This document shows positions 1 through 9,099 of a DNA stretch of 30,880 nt, in pieces. The translations under genes were made by a program, and so were the position numbers. The number at the start of each line of letters is the position of its first letter. Within the stretch, counting starts at the first letter, position 1. A model generated the notes under the pieces. It worked only from the letters and a program-made list of their open reading frames with translations. It made no database searches and had not been told where the DNA came from. The DNA is taken from NCBI GenBank assembly GCA_011109175.1, contig RDEW01000009.1:418315-449194 (forward strand). The letters run 5' to 3'. The DNA comes from Dicyema japonicum (Eukaryota; Dicyemida; Rhombozoa; Dicyemidae).

Positions 1-246
1 TTATTATTAGCACTTTCACGAGAGCCATAATATTTATAGCCCCGCATGTGCAGCAAAAAATATAAGAGAATTAGTTAGGTTGCTCCAAGCTCTTCTGTTC
101 TTTTCTAGGACCCTCAGCGAGTCCAGATCGTCACCAGATACCAATATTTTCTTCACGGCTTTCAGATCGTTTTGTAGAACGACCGGGAGGGTAGTTCTAG
201 GTCTTTCACGAAAGCGTTTTACATTGGAGGAGTAGTAATTTCCCAT
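1..246 (-). mobile_element. LINE D 3' end (C-terminal coding tail plus short 3' UTR)
   Basis: The minus strand reads a LINE C-terminal tail with the motif GRPRTTLPVVLQ, then a Trp-containing stretch and the ending FAAHAGL-stop. The same tail occurs on the plus strand at 26139-26332 (GRPRTTLPIVLQ ... FAAHAGGL), so this is a repeated element and not a host gene. After the stop come about 25 bases and a (TAA)n tail that runs to the window edge. Positions 9-47, reverse-complemented, match 35 of 39 bases of the 3' end of the SINE at 1756-2078. The 5' side is truncated near 246. The clade is not certain; the very short 3' UTR and microsatellite tail recall RTE-like elements. Confidence 0.8.
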
Positions 247-345
247 TGCGATGTTCGCTATATTTCTAATCTAATTTATATTATTTTTACTTCAATTTGT
301 GAATACTGTATATTTAAAATTATAATTCAATTTATAATTTCTAAT

Positions 346-765
346 TGACTGGACAACATCAAATCAAGATCTCGTTATTTCCCAAATGGAGTTCCTCAAG
401 GTTCCCCACTATCACCCCTACTCTTCAATTTCTACATAAACGACATGCCACAAACCTGTAATGAAAACTGTCTAATCCTCTCCTATGCCGACGATATCAT
501 TCTTGCTTCCAAGAACAGAAGCATTCAATCAGCGACTCAGTTGGCTCAACAAATGCTTGACAACTTGGAACTATGGCTCTCGAAGCGGAGACTTGACACA
601 TAGCAGCAAAGTCCTTTGTCACACTGTTCACCACCTACAAGAGACAGCTCTGTATCGAACCAAAAGTCTTTATGAAGAACGAAGCTATATCTATTAACAA
701 AACACCGAAGATTCTGGGAGTAACCTTTGATCAGGGACTCACCTTTATCCGGCATGTTGAAAAAT
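346..765 (+). mobile_element. LINE C reverse transcriptase fragment (palm and thumb)
   Basis: Plus-strand translation gives GVPQGSPLSPLLFNFYIND, then YADD at 484-495, then, after one or more frame breaks, a thumb segment with ILGVTFDQGLTF near 712-745. These are the RT motifs of Jockey/CR1-type LINEs. Only the middle of the RT is present, and the short open frames are broken, so it is a dead fragment. Related copies lie at 9100-11065, 11130-11965, 18700-19480, 22570-23870 and 29160-30200. Confidence 0.85.
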
Positions 766-779
766 TATTAACAATAAAT

Positions 780-935
780 ATTATTTATTAACTATGGGGG
801 AGAGCGGCTGCTGACATCACGGAGTAAGCGTTTCCGCGAACAACTGCGATACCAATTCTTTGCCTCAGCCAGACCGCTTCCCGCACGTCTTTCTTGCGGT
901 GGGCCAATTTTCCCCCGCTTAATTAATTATTAAAA
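780..935. repeat. GC-rich island in AT-rich DNA, unidentified insertion
   Basis: A block rich in G and C, including CGGTGGGCC and CCCCCGC, sits between stretches of TTAATAAATA and TTAATTAATTATT. On the minus strand it ends in a TTAATAAATAATA tail resembling the 3' tails of LINE C copies. No open frame or clear tRNA-like promoter was found. It could be a short truncated retroelement. Confidence 0.3.
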
Positions 936-984
936 AATTACTTTTATTCAAATTAAGACATATTTCGCTTTTGTTATATTAAAA

Positions 985-2230
985 AAAGCCAATGAAATAA
1001 AAAAACAAATAATTGCTGCTTATCAAGCTAATGGGGAATATATTGAACTTGCTAAGAAAATTGGTGATCAAAACTTCAACTCTGTATAGATGGATTTACT
1101 TGAAGAATTCACTCAAGACAAAAGAAAAGGTAAAAAACGTCAGAAAATTTTTTGAATAGCATATTAATCGTATCATTAAATGTATCGAAAATAATCCAAG
1201 ATTGACGCTTCAACAAATAAAAGATTAATTATCATCAACATTTGCTCTAAATATATTTCAACAGAGTCAATCCGAGTACATCTTGATTATTCTATATACT
1301 TTGAAAAATATTCGTTTTCGAGCCAAATACGGCAAACTCTGACGAAAATAAAGAAAAAAAGGAAACGATTTGCAGAGAAGTACCAATCAAATGACGTTCC
1401 TATTGTTTTTATGGATGAAACTAATTTCCACATTCATATTAACCGAAGAACGGGAAGATCAATAAGAGGTGAACGTTGTACTACGCCTATTGCTTGTTCA
1501 AAAGAGGCAAACATGATTGGATGCATTGGAATAAATGGCGTGCTATTTTATGAAATTAAAACGTGGATCATTCAGAATGAATACTGCATGCGAATGGGTC
1601 AAAAATTATTCAGAAAGAAAATTTAATGTACCAAAGACCAGTGGGTTTTGGTAATTGACAATGCTCCCTGCCACAATGGCCTAGAAAATTATATCTTACA
1701 AGATCCAGAAATAAACAGAAATCTAATTTTGCGATTAGCACCATATAGTCCAATGGCCGGGTGGCATAGTGGTTAGGTGTCGGGCTTAAGTGGCTTAGTC
1801 TACGGGTTCGAATCTCGCTGCTGTTCATCTGGTGGAAAGTTCCACGCATCTACGATGCAGAAATGGTTTGACGAGTGACGCCGTCATCAGTGGATACTCA
1901 CTGCGGAACTGGATTGTCTAGAAAGGACACTCACACAAGAACAAGAAAAAAAGAAGTGAAGATTCATTCCTTGGTTCTACGATTAGTTAAAATTAACTGT
2001 TCTTTACTTAAATAAAGTGTGTGTCCTGCCTATGCGGAGCTATAAATACTATGGCTCTCGTGAAAAGGCTTTATTAAGGTCCAATGTTAAATCCGATAGG
2101 TGTATGGGCAATTTTAAAGTCCAAAGTTAAACGAGAATTATCTACAAAAATGTCGGAATTTTTATCTCATGAGACAACGTCTACACTTACAAAAACTGAG
2201 TATCGTTTGCGTGTACTGGAAAAATTATAA
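985..2230 (+). pseudogene. Tc1/mariner-IS630-like DDE transposase, interrupted by a SINE
   Basis: The plus strand carries the order expected of an IS630/Tc1-type transposase: a helix-turn-helix-like start near 985-1080 (AAYQANGEYIELAKKIG), the first catalytic block FMDETNF near 1408-1428, the second block VIDNAPCHNG near 1650-1680, and LRLAPYSP at about 1729-1752. The last block resumes at 2084 with NPIGVWAILKSK. Between them lies a whole SINE (1756-2078); skipping it and one copy of its 8-bp target duplication brings the frame back in register. Stop codons and frameshifts in the N-terminal third, and the loss of the acidic residue usually found after NPI, show that the copy is dead. Terminal inverted repeats were not found. 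Confidence 0.85.
1756..2078 (+). mobile_element. tRNA-derived SINE, full-length copy 1
   Basis: A 323-bp insertion flanked by the perfect 8-bp duplication GTCCAATG (1748-1755 and 2079-2086). Its head carries a pol III A-box-like TGGCATAGTGGTTAGG and a B-box GGGTTCGAATCTC (about 1802-1814), in a layout most like tRNA-Leu. A central domain (about 1868-1935, starting GACGAGTGACGCCGTCATC) is shared with the copies at 14537 and 8683. The 3' end (2032-2070) is nearly identical to the 3' end of LINE D, followed by a short TTATTAA tail. The insertion splits a transposase between its second and third catalytic blocks. Confidence 0.93.
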
Positions 2231-2394
2231 AAGAATCAATGAAAAACATAAGTGCGAGACAATGCAGTAAGTTGATTGCACGGATACAAGTAGTTTTACC
2301 CAGTGTAATTAATCTTAACAATGTTCATTTCTAGCGGTCAAATAAAAATTTTTCTGTTAAAAAAATTTAGATAAATTTTTGTCAATAATTTGAA

Positions 2395-2496
2395 TATATG
2401 GTATATTCCCATTTTGAATTTGCTTATTCCCATTTCTGAATTCGTTTATTCCCAATTCCATTTTCCCAATTTGATTTTGTTTATTCCCAATTTGAA
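2395..2496. repeat. Imperfect tandem repeat around TTTATTCCCAATTTGA
   Basis: Five imperfect copies of a unit close to TTATTCCCAATTTGAATTTG occur in a row. No coding frame crosses them. Simple AT-rich tandem expansion is the plain reading. Confidence 0.7.
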
Positions 2497-2734
2497 CTTA
2501 AAAAGGTATAGAAGTGGTCGTGAAAATTCACCACGGAAACGACAGTAATAACCTAGAAGTTTCTAAAAGGAAAATATAGAAATTTAACTAATCCACGTTC
2601 TGAGTATTTTTCAATGGGACAACTGAGCGAATAAGTGGGAAATTGCTCCATTTTTTCAAGAGGGGGCTGACTACACTCAAAAGCTCTGTAAACCCCACTG
2701 TTATCCGGTTGATCTCGGATGCCATCATGAGAAG

Positions 2735-2890
2735 CAATGTTTATTTATTTAGAACCCCGGGATTACCAGAGAGGAAAAAAAGATAAACGTCAAACAGTTA
2801 TGTTGATCCTAGTTCCCGCAATCAACTGCGCCATCCAACGGAAATTCTTCGTCGTCGATGATGTGGCGAAGACAAGTTGAATTAATTAAA
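2735..2890 (-). mobile_element. 5'-truncated LINE C 3' terminus
   Basis: On the minus strand this short GC-rich block ends GGTAATCCCGGGGTTC followed by (TAAA)n-like sequence. A similar end, GTATCCGGGGTTAATAAATA, closes the LINE C copy at 29160. A segment GAATTTCCGTTGGATGGCGC is also alignable with plus-strand 15019-15040. A possible 8-bp duplication AATGTTTA flanks it, but the right-hand copy lies slightly outside the recognisable element. It sits just downstream of the SUV39H-like gene. Confidence 0.45.
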
Positions 2891-2906
2891 TGTTTAATAA
2901 TTCAGC

Positions 2907-2937
2907 TAATTAACAAAAAACATTTGGTAATTACAAT
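2907..2937. repeat. 31-bp perfect match to the LINE C copy at 10872-10902
   Basis: The plus strand here starts TAATTAACAAAAAAC and ends TAATTACAAT. It is identical over 31 bases to the reverse complement of 10872-10902, which lies in the coding region between endonuclease and RT of LINE C2. It lies in the presumed 3' UTR of the SUV39H-like gene, beside the LINE C terminus at 2735-2890. Confidence 0.85.
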
Positions 2938-2974
2938 CTTAAAAAAATCGAAAAATTATGCCAAATGTACAAAT

Positions 2975-4542
2975 CTAAAACAAAATTTTCTTACATTTTT
3001 TAGCCATGCAGAGACATCTAATCCCTAAACATCACAACCATCCCCAACCTGATTGTCGGCTAGAACTTCCAGAATCTATAATAAAAACAGACAAATCACT
3101 TTGTATATAATAGTCAAATGTCAATTCCTCATTTGCCTCTATATTTCGTCTAGCAAACAAAGAAAGTCTATAAATTCTCGGATCCCTGTGACCACACCAC
3201 GTGGATAGAACGTGAAGGTTAGGATCGCACTGTAATTATACAACACAATACACTGTGGTTAATAAACCGGGAAATGTTCCCAAAATACTTAGCGTCCACT
3301 ACCAAAGGATTCCCGTTATTTTCAAAATCCATGTCAAACAAATAACTCATCCTTCCCGAGTCGTACACGATTCCTCTGTCTTCTGCGATCTGATCTGTTA
3401 CGATCTACCACTTTCACTGACTTTAACCTCTCCTACATATTCGGACACGAATGTTCCATGTTTAATCTTGTTCATTGACTTCACTCCCCAACCACGTCCA
3501 CTAGGAGTCCTAAACAAGCACAAATCCATCTTTCTCCCATTCTGAACAACTTTATTGGGGCAGTTTTTATAGCATTTACACCTGAGAATTAAATATTGGC
3601 ATCACTTGGGCCCACACTCGAAAATCAAACAACTCCGCTTCAGAAAACATAATCCGTCACACGTGTACGGGTAACTTGTCCCCTTGTAGTTTACACAAGG
3701 GCATTTCAGGATAGAGCGAGAGCAGTCTTCACAATCACAACAGTACTGGTCTTCGGGTTCAAATGTCCCCAGTTCAGGAGATAAGAACGACTCATTGATA
3801 AAAGAGAAGTTCCCTAGATTTCTTATAAGAAAATACTGGGAATCGTCTCCAAATCGTTCACATTTTCTATATAGATGAGCCCCCTTGCGTTAGAAACATT
3901 TCGAAAGTATCGTTCTGTCCGTTGAAGCGAGGATTTGTGGTATTTTACCTTTCTCTCAATGTAGTCAGAAAATCCCTGGAATAATAACTCCTCCCACTCG
4001 TTTGATTAAATTCTTGTCATTATAGTAAGATGGAAGATATTTCTCAGACTTGGCTTGTTTGGCAAAATCCTTTAGTAGACCCCTGTTGTCAAAAAACTGC
4101 AATAAAAAATAACACACGTGTTGTATGAGTGTTACTATCCAATCTGAACGGTCTGTCACAACTGTGGAAGACGAGGAAGAGTTTTCAAAGAATTCTGCAA
4201 GTTTTTCAGGACAACTAAGATTGGCGACAGGTTCCCACGTGTTACATAGTTCGGACCAGCCAAGCCATTTGACCAAAAAGTAATCTACGTCCTAAAATCA
4301 ACAAAATTGAAACGTTTATGTTCATTTTGTCTATAATTTTTTCAACATCAAAGCTATCATTCCAGAATATTTTTCCATCGATGGCCACTGAAATAAAATT
4401 ACTAAATACGCTTGTTTATAATGAATTGGAGGTGGTCAATCCCGATTAAGTCAATTATTTGATTTATAAGGAACTCAATGGCTAGAGTTGAGAAGGTAAG
4501 GTTGCACTTGTTAATTAAGATAATTATGTCGTACGGAGACAT
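2975..4542 (-). CDS. SUV39H: SUV39H-type histone H3K9 methyltransferase (chromo + SET), ten mini-introns
   Basis: This nuclear enzyme methylates H3 Lys9 to build heterochromatin. Minus-strand exons: 4542-4410, 4387-4314, 4291-4118, 4096-3998, 3975-3837, 3813-3606, 3581-3428, 3404-3252, 3229-3100, 3075-3049, 3024-2975; about 446 residues (human about 412). The chromodomain has DVDYFLVKWLGW and TWEPVANLSCPE. A cysteine-rich pre-SET follows (CCDCEDC). The SET domain has GRGWGVKS, EYVGEIVTD, NHSCDPN split exactly by an intron, and EELTFDY. The post-SET is RCLCMAKKCKKILF-stop. All key SET residues are present and every junction is GT...AG in phase, so the gene looks functional. Introns are 21-24 nt. 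The third may instead be 39 nt (4097-4135), which costs six residues but keeps frame. The first exon has no recognisable domain and rests only on its ATG and open frame. Confidence 0.95.
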
Positions 4543-4739
4543 TAGACATTTTATTTTTCTCGTCAAACCACCACTTCGCATAATTTGAAAATAAAAAATA
4601 TTTATTTATTACTATTATTAATAAGCACTCCAGGAAAATCATAAATTAATTAAGTTTTTCTTGTGCCACGTTCATTATCCTTCTCTTCCAATTCCCCCAT
4701 TGCAAATTTATACTTAACTGACCACGTGAATCAAAAATT

Positions 4740-5380
4740 ATAAATCTGACTGATCTTAGATTGTTACTTTTCTATTAGCTACCAATTTTCTTCACTTAAT
4801 AAATAAACTTGAGATTATAAAATGAAATAAATTAGGGAAAAGACGTAACTATTATGTAATTTCGATTTCTCTCAATTATCTCTCACCTTCAATCAGATCC
4901 ACGATTCTGATTTGGGATTTTAGGATTTTATGTACTTTCCATATGCTCACATAACTATCAGTAGCATATATATCAGTTGCATGTGGGCGATAAATGTAAC
5001 ATCAATTTTCTTGACAAGGAATTCGAATGGGGTTAGTCTTGTCACAGAGTCGGAAAACATCTTTAGGAAATATGGACTCGACATGGTTATCTTTTTAAGT
5101 CATTTTTGTTTGCCTTGTTTCATGGAGCGAGCCATAGCTGATGGTCATAAATATTCTTTTATAGATTAAAAAGAGAAAGTGGATTAAATTTAGATTTATA
5201 TATTTCGTTATTTAACAAAGAGTATATAATTTATCATTTTTATCAAGTTTACTTAATTTTCTTAGAGCAGAAACAAGTTCCAGGACTGAAGTGCAATAAA
5301 GCAATTTTAGTTAAGTGTCTTTGGAGCCTTTAGATAAGCAGACACGGCGTTCTCGTCCATAATTTCCATAAAAAATGTGA
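4740..5380 (-). CDS. Possible host gene with short introns, unresolved
   Basis: Several minus-strand stretches read like exons but could not be joined. MEIMDENAVSAYLKAPKTL starts with an ATG at about 5369. LELVSALRKL follows a CTTCAG acceptor near 5285 and is followed by a GTAAACTT donor. DNHVESIFPKDVFRLCD lies near 5025-5085, and ATDIYATDSYVSIWKV, WD-repeat-like, near 4880-4982. Stop codons between them would need introns I could not place. The plus strand also has an open frame here (4930-5169) with no recognisable motif. I cannot name the product, and non-coding DNA remains possible. Confidence 0.3.
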
Positions 5381-5949
5381 GTGATATATATAAATTCAAG
5401 CAAGAAAATCTATTTTTAATAATATTTAGTAAGAGAGATGCCGCAGTATCATACAAAATCCAGATGCTTCTGGATAGGAATCTTGCTGCTGTCCATTCTG
5501 AAAGTCAATGAAGTCAACTTTTTTATGTCAATTTTTTATTTGTTATGTCAAATATTTATTTTTTATGTCAAATTTATTCATTTAAAAATTTAACAATAAT
5601 GTATTAAATTAAAAGCCAACCATCCAAAGTGGACCCCGCCGACATTATCGACGTTGCGTTGCCTCTCACGATTGCAACAGAGATCAACTGGAGAAGCCAC
5701 CTGGTCATTTAACAATTAAAAAAATAATTGGTACTTATCCAGCTGATGACCGCCACTTCCTGCAACAAAATCAATATTTAATAATTTCCTAATGATTCCA
5801 ATATTGCTTCGAATAATAAATTTGCAAACTCTCAATATTCAAAATCACGTTCCTAAACTCTACGATATTATATGATTTACTTTTTGTATAAAACAAAAGT
5901 TTCTTTGAACATAAAAAATCAATCAATTTTCGTGTGTTGCAAGTCATGC
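5381..5949. other. AT-rich spacer with TTTATGTCAA repeats
   Basis: No supported gene. At 5515-5582 a unit near TTTTTTATGTCAA recurs four to five times. At 5620-5720 there is a more GC-rich stretch (ACCCCGCCGACATTATCGACG) without an open frame or recognisable motif; it may be a short element remnant. Confidence 0.5.
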
Positions 5950-8505
5950 AATCTACCTGAAGAGGACCTCATGAAGGCTTTTTAAGTTGATCTTTTCCAT
6001 CAAATTATTATATTGTAATTCGATCAACGCCTTCACATTTACTAGCCTACCATCATCAACACCATACTTAGCAGACAAAAAAGGTCTGATAGTGCCTAGG
6101 TGGGTTGCCCGTGTTTTCTCGGTCGTTATTATGGCGTGCTTCCTAGCAGACACACTTGACTCAGCTATCAGGGTGTCGTGCATTCGCATTAGGATACGCT
6201 CACTTAGTTGGACTACTCTACACAGTCCACGGCCGAATTTATCACGGGGTAAATATAGTCTCTCCTTATTGGCTGCCAGCACATGGACATGGTTCTCTCT
6301 GAGTAATCCATGGATCATAACATCCATCTCATCATAATCGTTAGGCTCAAACTCTACAATACCTATGTAGTAGTTTAGCAGCGAGACAGCATACTCATTT
6401 AATGCTAGGAACAAATTCCTTGCATTTAGAGACGTCTTACACAATAACGCTGCTCTTTTACGGATGCCTTCAGTAATTTGTCGCTTTGTCTCAGGCATTA
6501 TAAGGGACTTTGGAGATTCGGTAACACCCAGATACTTATATCCTTCGTGTTCCTCTAGGACTCTTACTAACTCGCTACATACTTGCGTGTTAGTCGCAGA
6601 CTTTGAATAATTCAAATCTAGCCCTATACTCTCAAAGAATTCCCTGGCACAGACCCCCATGGAGTAGAGCTCCTCGGCTGTTCGAGCATACATCTTCAGT
6701 CATCGATAAAAAGAAGGTGATTTGTACTGAAACAGACCCCTTCACAATGAACTGGTATTTGCTCAAACCGGTCATTGAGGCGGCGACTCAATGGCTCCAA
6801 ACAGAGAACAAAGAGTAGCGGAGACATGCTATCCCCCTGAAGGATCCCCCTCTTGAGTTTTACCTCGCCTATCCGGTGCCTATTATAGTTCAGATGAATA
6901 CTCCACCTATTCATCACAGCCACTACAAAGCTGATGAACCACACAGGCATACACAGACTGTGTAGGCACTCGACAAGGTAAGAATGATCAACTGAATCGT
7001 AAGCCTTCTTCACATCCACCCACATGGACAAAAGTGAGTTTCCGTGAGACACAGAAAGGCATTTGTTGATCAAAGCCTGCTCTTTTGCCCCCTGACAATT
7101 TCGCACAGTTCCCAACTGATTCTCGGAGAGAATCCCATTTGCTTCTACAAAGCTTCTGACCTCATTAGCCACCAATTTGGTCATCAGTTTATACAGGGTT
7201 GGTATGCAGGTTATCGGTCGATAATCTGCAGCAGACTGGGGGTTGTCCAGCTTTGGGATCAAATAAGTTGTCCCTGTGCATGCCCAATCAGGAATCGTTT
7301 CCGGGTTAGTGATGCTTTTCTGTAATACACGACACATAGACTCGTGTAATGAAGTGCATCTTTTGATAAAGAAATTATAAACTTTATCGACCCCGGTCGT
7401 CTTCCAATCAGGGAGATGTCTCACTACCGCCTCAAATTTCTTGCGAAAATCGAAAATTCCGCAAGATTCCGCCAAGAAAGGAGCGGCGCTGTACGGGACA
7501 TTCCACGCATTTCCTCTGCGTGGTTTAGCCTCCCACATACTACCCCATGTGGAAAGCATTTCCGCGTCCTGCTGTGAACATACACTATGGCCATTTTCGT
7601 GTAGGCGACGGTAAAACAATCTGCGATTAAACTCAAACAGATTATTTTCTCTCTTCTCTTACACCGACTTTCATGTGTATAGAGTTTTCTCTTATACACC
7701 ATTATTGCCCCCTCTAACTCCACCTTTGCCCTCCTCAACTCTTTGAGGTCCCATTTGGGAACACGGAGTTTACTAATTAGCCCCTTTACTATAGCCGGTG
7801 CTTTTCCTCTAACCCCTCTCGCCACACTACTTATGTGCCCCTCCAGTGCTTCCAGCTCAATCTGTCTCCAAGCAATCTTGGCACAGATCTGCTCCCTTCA
7901 TTTACTGGGTGGTCTGGGCTTGTCCGTCAATTCCTCATAGGAGATCTGTGCTGCATACAGCACTAGGGAGATGTCACCCAATGACCCTACTGGCTTAGCC
8001 TCCAACGCATAAGCCAGAGCCTTATTGATGCGAGTTAACACTACACCGTTAACCTTACAATGAGGAATCTTGGGCAAATCTACGGTCCTCAAGTGGGACA
8101 TCTGTCGCTGCAGCGAGATTCCGCGCGAAGACCTCATAAAAATGCTTGACCTGCAACGTATCACAGTCCTGGTGCTCGTGCTCTCTTTGACAGTTGTGGT
8201 CACCTGGTCCCCGCCCCTTTAGACCAGTACCCTCTTTGCCTACAGCCATTTTCTTGAGTTCACTTACTGATATAGCAGTACTGAATCTGCCACTGCAGAG
8301 CTCCGCCAAGTATGACCACCATTCCAGGGCATTCGAGATAGCCTGCTACGTACCTGCAGGACTACCTGCCTCGCCCATTCTTTTGGGTCATCTGCCACAA
8401 CGCTCTCGGATATGGCAAGAATTACATTCATACCATCAGGTAACGCAAGTGACCTTCTCCTTTTTTCTTTTCAACATTTTTGCCAACTCGAGAGAGTTTT
8501 AACGC
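5950..8505 (-). mobile_element. LINE A copy A1, R2-superclade reverse transcriptase
   Basis: The minus strand carries, in order, an N-terminal domain (AISVSELKKMAVGKEGTG at about 8270), a linker (SKLRVPKWDLKELRRAKVELE at about 7750), and an RT with YRPITCIPTLYKLMTKL, MWVDVKKAYDSVDHSYL, KRGILQGDSMSPLLF and FIDD in place of YADD near 6705, then thumb (NYYIGIVEFEPNDYDEMD) to KINLKSLHEVLFR near 5955. One lost base just after FIDD and other breaks split it into several frames. Copy A2 at 24084-25470 is nearly the same sequence on the opposite strand. The zinc finger and restriction-like endonuclease expected downstream, seen in LINE B, are missing, so this copy is 3'-truncated or deleted. Confidence 0.9.
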
Positions 8506-8587
8506 CACCGAATCGAAAGCACGTTGCATGTTATTATCCTGTGATAGACAATAAAAAGTAATGATTTTTTCCTCCAAGTTTTTCTAA

Positions 8588-8612
8588 TTTGGGCCAGATA
8601 GGATTCGAACCC
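8588..8612 (-). other. Isolated B-box-like tRNA 3' sequence
   Basis: The minus strand reads GGGTTCGAATCCTATCTGGC, a good match to a T arm with acceptor strand. No matching A box or 5' acceptor strand is visible upstream, so a functional tRNA is not supported. It could be the head of another tRNA-derived element. Confidence 0.35.
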
Positions 8613-8682
8613 AAACTTTGATACTTTTTTATTTCAAAATTTGTGTTTCCGGTATCTCCCGTGTGGACTAGAAATTAAATCA

Positions 8683-8875
8683 TCGTGCGTAGAATGGTGC
8701 AGTGTAACGAGTGCTGTGCAAGAAACCTGATGTCCCCTAGTTCAAATCTCGATGCTTACATTCCGGCTGAAGGTTCCGTAATCTACGATGCTTTGGTTTT
8801 ACGAGTGACGCTGTCATCAGTGAACATCTCACTGCAGAACCAGATCGTCTACAAAAGAACTCACACCCAACAAAA
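8683..8875 (+). mobile_element. SINE copy 3, diverged, tail missing
   Basis: Same family as 1756-2078. It has a decayed tRNA-like head (B-box-like TAGTTCAAATCTC near 8739-8751), TCTACGATGC, then the shared core ACGAGTGACGCTGTCATCAG and CACTGCAGAACCAGATCGTCTA. The LINE-like 3' tail is absent; the sequence becomes A-rich instead. Substitutions are frequent, so this is an older insertion. Confidence 0.8.
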
Positions 8876-9099
8876 AGAAAAGATTTTTTTGAGGAGATAA
8901 AGATATTAAGTGTAATAGAACCACGTCACAGTGCACCAGAACTACGGTACCCACTCAATCTTTCCATCAATTAACCTAACTGATTTAGTAGAATCATAAG
9001 GGAGAGAAGGAAGAGAGCTTTTAAGTCGCTCCTGTATACACGAAAGTTAAACGTTAGCCGTGATACCTACCCGTTCATCTTCAAGGGAGTTATTCTACT

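Noticed and set aside
1756-1830. A functional tRNA gene
   Set aside because: A and B boxes are present, but the acceptor arms do not pair and the sequence continues as a repeated SINE with target duplications.
3255-3545. A plus-strand gene opposite SUV39H
   Set aside because: It is the complement of SET-domain exons; the minus strand has conserved catalytic motifs and in-phase introns.
5987-6337. A plus-strand gene of 116 residues, and similar frames at 6603, 7044, 7743 and 8194
   Set aside because: All are antisense shadows of LINE A1, whose RT motifs lie on the minus strand.
8588-8612. A minus-strand tRNA gene
   Set aside because: Only the T-arm-like part exists; no partner strand or A box upstream.
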